The notes under the pieces were generated by a model that ran no database searches, was not told the DNA's origin, and worked only from the letters and a program-made list of their open reading frames with translations. This document shows positions 61,007 through 64,000 of a stretch of DNA of 64,000 nt, piece by piece. Location: assembly GCF_017487345.1 (NCBI RefSeq), contig NZ_CP062006.1, forward strand, positions 750,001 to 814,000, in the 5' to 3' direction. This DNA comes from Brevundimonas pondensis (GTDB taxonomy: Bacteria > Pseudomonadota > Alphaproteobacteria > Caulobacterales > Caulobacteraceae). The position numbers and the translations under genes are program-made. How positions within the stretch are numbered: position 1 is the first letter of the stretch; every line of letters begins with the position of its first letter.

Positions 61007-62203
61007 TCAGGGGCGCCGTGCGGCGAGGAGCACCAGGCCGAGACCGACGGCGGCCAGCAGCCCCCCGGCGACAGGCACGGCCGCATAGCCCAGGTTCAGG
61101 CTGATGACCGCCGCGCCCACGGCTGCGCCCAGGGCGTTGCCCAGGTTGAACGCGCCGACGTTGATGGATGAGGCCAGGCCTGGGGCTTCGGACGCCGCCT
61201 CCATCACGCGCATCTGGACCGGCGGGACGATGGCGAAGGCCGCGCCGCCCCACAGCAGCAGGCCGATCGCGACGCCGACGGGACTGCTGAACACGAAGGG
61301 CAGGACGAACATGATGACCGCCAGAGCGCCGAGGAAAATCCTGGTCGCGCCGTCCAGCGACCAGTCGGCCAGTCGCCCGCCTAGCCAGTTGCCGATGGTG
61401 AAGCCGACCCCGATCAGGGCCAGACCCAGGGTGACGAAGCTGTTCGACGCGCCGGTCAGGGTTTCGAGCGTCGGCGCGACATAGGTGTAGAGGGTGAACA
61501 TGGCGCCGGCCCCCATGACCGTGGTCGCCAGGGCCAGCAGCACCGGCGGGCGCGTCAGCACGTGCAGTTCGCGACGGACGTCGGGCATGACGCCGCGCTC
61601 GCCCTTGGGCAGGGCGAACCACAGGGCCGCAATGGCCAGGACGCCGATCACGGCCGTGCCGGCGAAGGCCATGCGCCAGCCGACCTGCTGGCCGATCCAG
61701 GTGGCGGCCGGCACCCCGCCGATATTGGCGATGGTCAGACCCATGAACATGGCGGCGACGGCGCTGGCCTGCTTCTCTTTCGGCACGACGCTGGCGGCCA
61801 CGACGGCGCCCAGGCCGAAGAAGGCCCCGTGGTTGAGGCTGGTGACCAGACGCGCGGCCAGCAGGGTGAAGTAGCCGGGCGCCATGGCTGACATCAGATT
61901 GCCGATGGTGAAGATAGCCATCAGCAGGATCAGGGCGGTGCGCTTGCCGAAGCGGGTGAAGGCCAGGGTCATGATCGGCGCCCCGATCATGACGCCGATT
62001 GCATAGGCGCTGATCAGCAGGCCGGCCTTGGGGATCGAGACATCGACCCCCTCGGCGATCACGGGCAGCAGGCCCATGGGCGAAAACTCGGTGGTGCCGA
62101 TGCCGAAGGCGCCCACGGCGAGCGCCAGCAGGGCCCAGCGGGCGTGGGCGGGCGTGGTGGTCGGCGCAGCGGTCATGGAGGCGGTGGTGTCCATCTGCGT
62201 CAT
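61007..62203 (-). CDS. MFS transporter (DHA1, AraJ/YdhP-like)
   Basis: A 398-residue twelve-helix transporter. FGIGTTEFSPMGLLPVIAEG is the hallmark first helix of the arabinose-efflux/purine-exporter group; TRFGKRTALILLMAIFTIGN gives motif A, and LNHGAFFGLGAVVAASVVP is the fifth segment. It likely exports a small metabolite. It begins two bases after the aldo/keto reductase stop, so the two form an operon. Confidence 0.9.
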   Translation of the reverse strand: MTQMDTTASMTAAPTTTPAHARWALLALAVGAFGIGTTEFSPMGLLPVIAEGVDVSIPKAGLLISAYAIGVMIGAPIMTLAFTRFGKRTALILLMAIFTIGNLMSAMAPGYFTLLAARLVTSLNHGAFFGLGAVVAASVVPKEKQASAVAAMFMGLTIANIGGVPAATWIGQQVGWRMAFAGTAVIGVLAIAALWFALPKGERGVMPDVRRELHVLTRPPVLLALATTVMGAGAMFTLYTYVAPTLETLTGASNSFVTLGLALIGVGFTIGNWLGGRLADWSLDGATRIFLGALAVIMFVLPFVFSSPVGVAIGLLLWGGAAFAIVPPVQMRVMEAASEAPGLASSINVGAFNLGNALGAAVGAAVISLNLGYAAVPVAGGLLAAVGLGLVLLAARRP

Positions 62204-62205
62204 CT

Positions 62206-63030
62206 TCAGGCGTCCCAGGTCGGGGCCAGGCCGGCCGGGCTGACCAGACGGCCGTCGGCGCGGGTCAGGGCGGCGATGGCGGCCATGTCGGCCTCGTCCA
62301 GGACGAAGTCGAAGACGGTGGTGTTTTCGGCCAGGCGAGCGGGGTTGGCGGTTTTGGACAGGGCGATGTGGCCCTGCTGGATCAGCCAGCGCAGGCCGAC
62401 CTGGGCGGCGCTCTTGCCGTACTTGGCGCCGATTCGCTGCAGGGTTTCGTCCCGGGGCACGGCGCCGTCGGCCATGCCGTAGTAGGCGGTGACGGCCGCG
62501 CCCGCGTCCCTGGCGGCGGCGACCAGCGCCTGTTGCGGCAGGTAGGGGTGCAGTTCGACCTGATTGGTCACGATGGGGGCGGCGGAACGCGCGATCGATT
62601 CCCTCATCTGGGCGATGTTCTGGTTGGACACGCCGATGAAGCGCGTCTTGCCCGCCGCCTGGACGGCGTTCAGCCGTTCGATCTGTTCGGCGATCGGGAC
62701 CTGATCGGCGGGCCAGTGCAGCAGCAACAGGTCGACCTGATCGACCTTCAGCCTCTCCAGGCTCTCATCGACCGAAGCGGCGAAGGCGTCGGCGCCATAG
62801 TTGTCGACCCAGACCTTGGTGGTCAGGAACAGGTCTTCGCGACGCGCGCCGGCGGCCTGCAAGGCCCGGCCGAGCGCGGCCTCGTTCTGATAGATCTGGG
62901 CGGTGTCGAAGTGGCGGAAACCAGCCTCGAGCGCGGCGGGAACGACCCGTTCGACCTCCGCGTCGGACATGCGGAAGACGCCGAAACCCAAGGCCGGAAT
63001 GGTTGCGCCGTGAACGGTGACGGTCTGCAT
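62206..63030 (-). CDS. Aldo/keto reductase (2,5-diketo-gluconate-reductase type)
   Basis: A 274-residue NADPH-dependent reductase. The catalytic tetrad is visible as D42 and Y47 (FDTAQIYQNE), K72 (LTTKVW) and H105 (LLLLHWPAD). The C-terminal half has FIGVSNQNIAQM and TNQVELHPYLPQ. It reduces aldehydes or ketones in the cytoplasm. The start MQTVTVHG at 63030 is chosen; the open frame further up crosses the divergent LysR promoter. Confidence 0.92.
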   Translation of the reverse strand: MQTVTVHGATIPALGFGVFRMSDAEVERVVPAALEAGFRHFDTAQIYQNEAALGRALQAAGARREDLFLTTKVWVDNYGADAFAASVDESLERLKVDQVDLLLLHWPADQVPIAEQIERLNAVQAAGKTRFIGVSNQNIAQMRESIARSAAPIVTNQVELHPYLPQQALVAAARDAGAAVTAYYGMADGAVPRDETLQRIGAKYGKSAAQVGLRWLIQQGHIALSKTANPARLAENTTVFDFVLDEADMAAIAALTRADGRLVSPAGLAPTWDA

Positions 63031-63108
63031 CTGAAAACTCCTCGCTGAACGCCCCTGAAGGACGCCGCGGGAAGTAGGGCTTGGCTCCAAGCTTGATAAT
63101 CGCGCCGA

Positions 63109-63129
63109 ATTTCCCATCATCTGTGAAAT
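63109..63129. promoter_or_regulatory. LysR-type operator between aldo/keto reductase and LysR genes
   Basis: ATTTC and GAAAT are separated by exactly 11 bases (T-N11-A form). A second dyad, GCTTGG-CT-CCAAGC, lies at 63079-63092 in the same divergent region. Confidence 0.5.
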
Positions 63130-63150
63130 CAAATCAAGGATGACGCGGCG

Positions 63151-64000
63151 ATGGACAATCGGGCCGGCGAGATGCAGGTCTTCCTGCGCGTGGTGGAGAC
63201 GGGCAGCTTTTCCGAGGCCGCCCGGCTGTTGCGCATGACGCCCTCGACCGTCAGCAAGCTGATCTCGAGGGTGGAGGCCCGGCTGGGCGTTCGTCTGATC
63301 GAGCGTTCGACCCGGCGCCTGTCCCTGACGGCCGAAGGCGAAACCTTTTACGAGCGCAGCCTGACCCTGCTGCAGGATCTGGATTTGATCGAGCAGGAGC
63401 TGTCCCAGGGGGCGGCGGCGACGGGCGGCAGGGTGCGGGTCAACATCTCTGTCGCGCTCGGGGTGCTGGGACTGGAGCCGCTGCTGCCGGATTTCTGGCA
63501 GGCCTATCCCAATATCGTGGTGGACCTGTCGCTGTCGGACGAGATCGTCGACCTCTATCTCGACCGCACCGACGTCGCCTTCCGGGTCGGACGCCTGCCG
63601 GATTCAGGCATGCTTGCCCGCCGCATCGGCGTGGCGCACCGCAAGATCGTCGCCTCGCCCGACTACCTCGAACGCTACGGCGTCCCTCGCACCGTCGAGG
63701 ACCTGTCGCGGCACAATTGTCTGGGCTTCAACTTTCGTCGCGCCGTGCCGGTCTGGCCGCTCAAGGAAGGCGGGCGGGTGGTGGAGCGCGTGGTTCACGG
63801 CTCCCTGCTGGGCAACAACGGCGAGACGGTCCGGCGCATGGCCCTGGCCGGCGTCGGGCTGGCGCGGATGGGCGATTACCATGTCCGCGCCGACCTGGCC
63901 GCCGGTCGCCTGGTGGAGGTGCTGGGCGACGTGATTGAGCGGGACGAGGAAGAGATTCACGCCGTCTTCCTGGGCGGCCCGCGCATGCCGGAACGGGTGC
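63151..64000 (+). CDS. LysR-family regulator, 3' end outside window
   Basis: At least 283 residues are present with no stop before the edge. The HTH is FSEAARLLRMTPSTVSKLIS with VEARLGVRLIERSTRRL; the effector domain has VASPDYLERYGVP and LGNNGETVRRMALAGVGLAR. This is the common AaeR/DmlR-like group that controls divergent reductase or transporter genes. An AAGGA site precedes ATG 63151. Probably only about 20 residues are missing. Confidence 0.9.
   Translation, partial: MDNRAGEMQVFLRVVETGSFSEAARLLRMTPSTVSKLISRVEARLGVRLIERSTRRLSLTAEGETFYERSLTLLQDLDLIEQELSQGAAATGGRVRVNISVALGVLGLEPLLPDFWQAYPNIVVDLSLSDEIVDLYLDRTDVAFRVGRLPDSGMLARRIGVAHRKIVASPDYLERYGVPRTVEDLSRHNCLGFNFRRAVPVWPLKEGGRVVERVVHGSLLGNNGETVRRMALAGVGLARMGDYHVRADLAAGRLVEVLGDVIERDEEEIHAVFLGGPRMPERV

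Overview
The window reads as high-GC alphaproteobacterial chromosome, most likely Caulobacterales and plausibly Brevundimonas. The reasons are the 23S-5S-tRNA-fMet order ending an rRNA operon, an RpoE/ChrR singlet-oxygen module, many TonB-dependent transport and CoA-dependent catabolic genes, and dense operons with 4-bp ATGA/GTGA overlaps. The genus is an inference; no database search was possible.

Layout. 1-2046: 3' part of a 23S gene, 5S, initiator tRNA and a terminator, followed by a decayed recombinase-like fragment. 2733-8668: a siderophore-uptake operon (PchR-like AraC regulator, TonB receptor, cupin, PepSY membrane protein, RhtX/FptX-type permease) with Fur-like sites. 8665-11932: an ArgP-type LysR regulator divergent from a LysE exporter, then a B3/4-domain protein and a DapA-family lyase. 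12097-12706: two abutting C-terminal gene remnants, the scar of a deletion. 12785-17512: GntR(YtrA)-ABC-permease-DedA-small membrane protein-S9 peptidase, read leftwards. 18006-21885: a DUF4153 membrane protein with an OmpR/histidine-kinase pair. 22101-28064: an RpoE-ChrR photo-oxidative stress locus (DUF2177, DUF1295, ChrR, RpoE, FAD oxidase, DUF1365, CFA-synthase-like methyltransferase) with three matching ECF promoters. 28123-37289: aldehyde dehydrogenase, chloroperoxidase-like hydrolase, a TetR-controlled ABC membrane domain lacking an ATPase, and a LysR-linked set (alcohol dehydrogenase, cupin, secreted hydrolase, MFS).

37312-59967 is the most unusual part: a catabolic cluster of 17 genes. 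It has two carotenoid-oxygenase (lignostilbene-dioxygenase-like) enzymes, a feruloyl-CoA-synthase-like ligase, two other acyl-CoA ligases, three thiolases, a PaaN-type aldehyde dehydrogenase, a thioesterase, a nitronate-monooxygenase-like flavoprotein, an SDR, a DUF1295 membrane enzyme, an APH-kinase/acyl-CoA-dehydrogenase pair like LvaA/LvaC (fused in human ACAD10/11), a TonB receptor and a tandem HxlR-type regulator. The non-coding regions that start its three blocks carry a near-identical element (ACTTGCRTWAAWMGAC), 17/20 identical between the two oxygenase promoters. This suggests one regulon for uptake, oxidative cleavage, CoA activation and chain shortening of an unknown substrate.

60152-64000: LysR, MFS transporter, aldo/keto reductase and a LysR gene cut by the window end. 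No CRISPR array, complete insertion sequence or prophage was seen.
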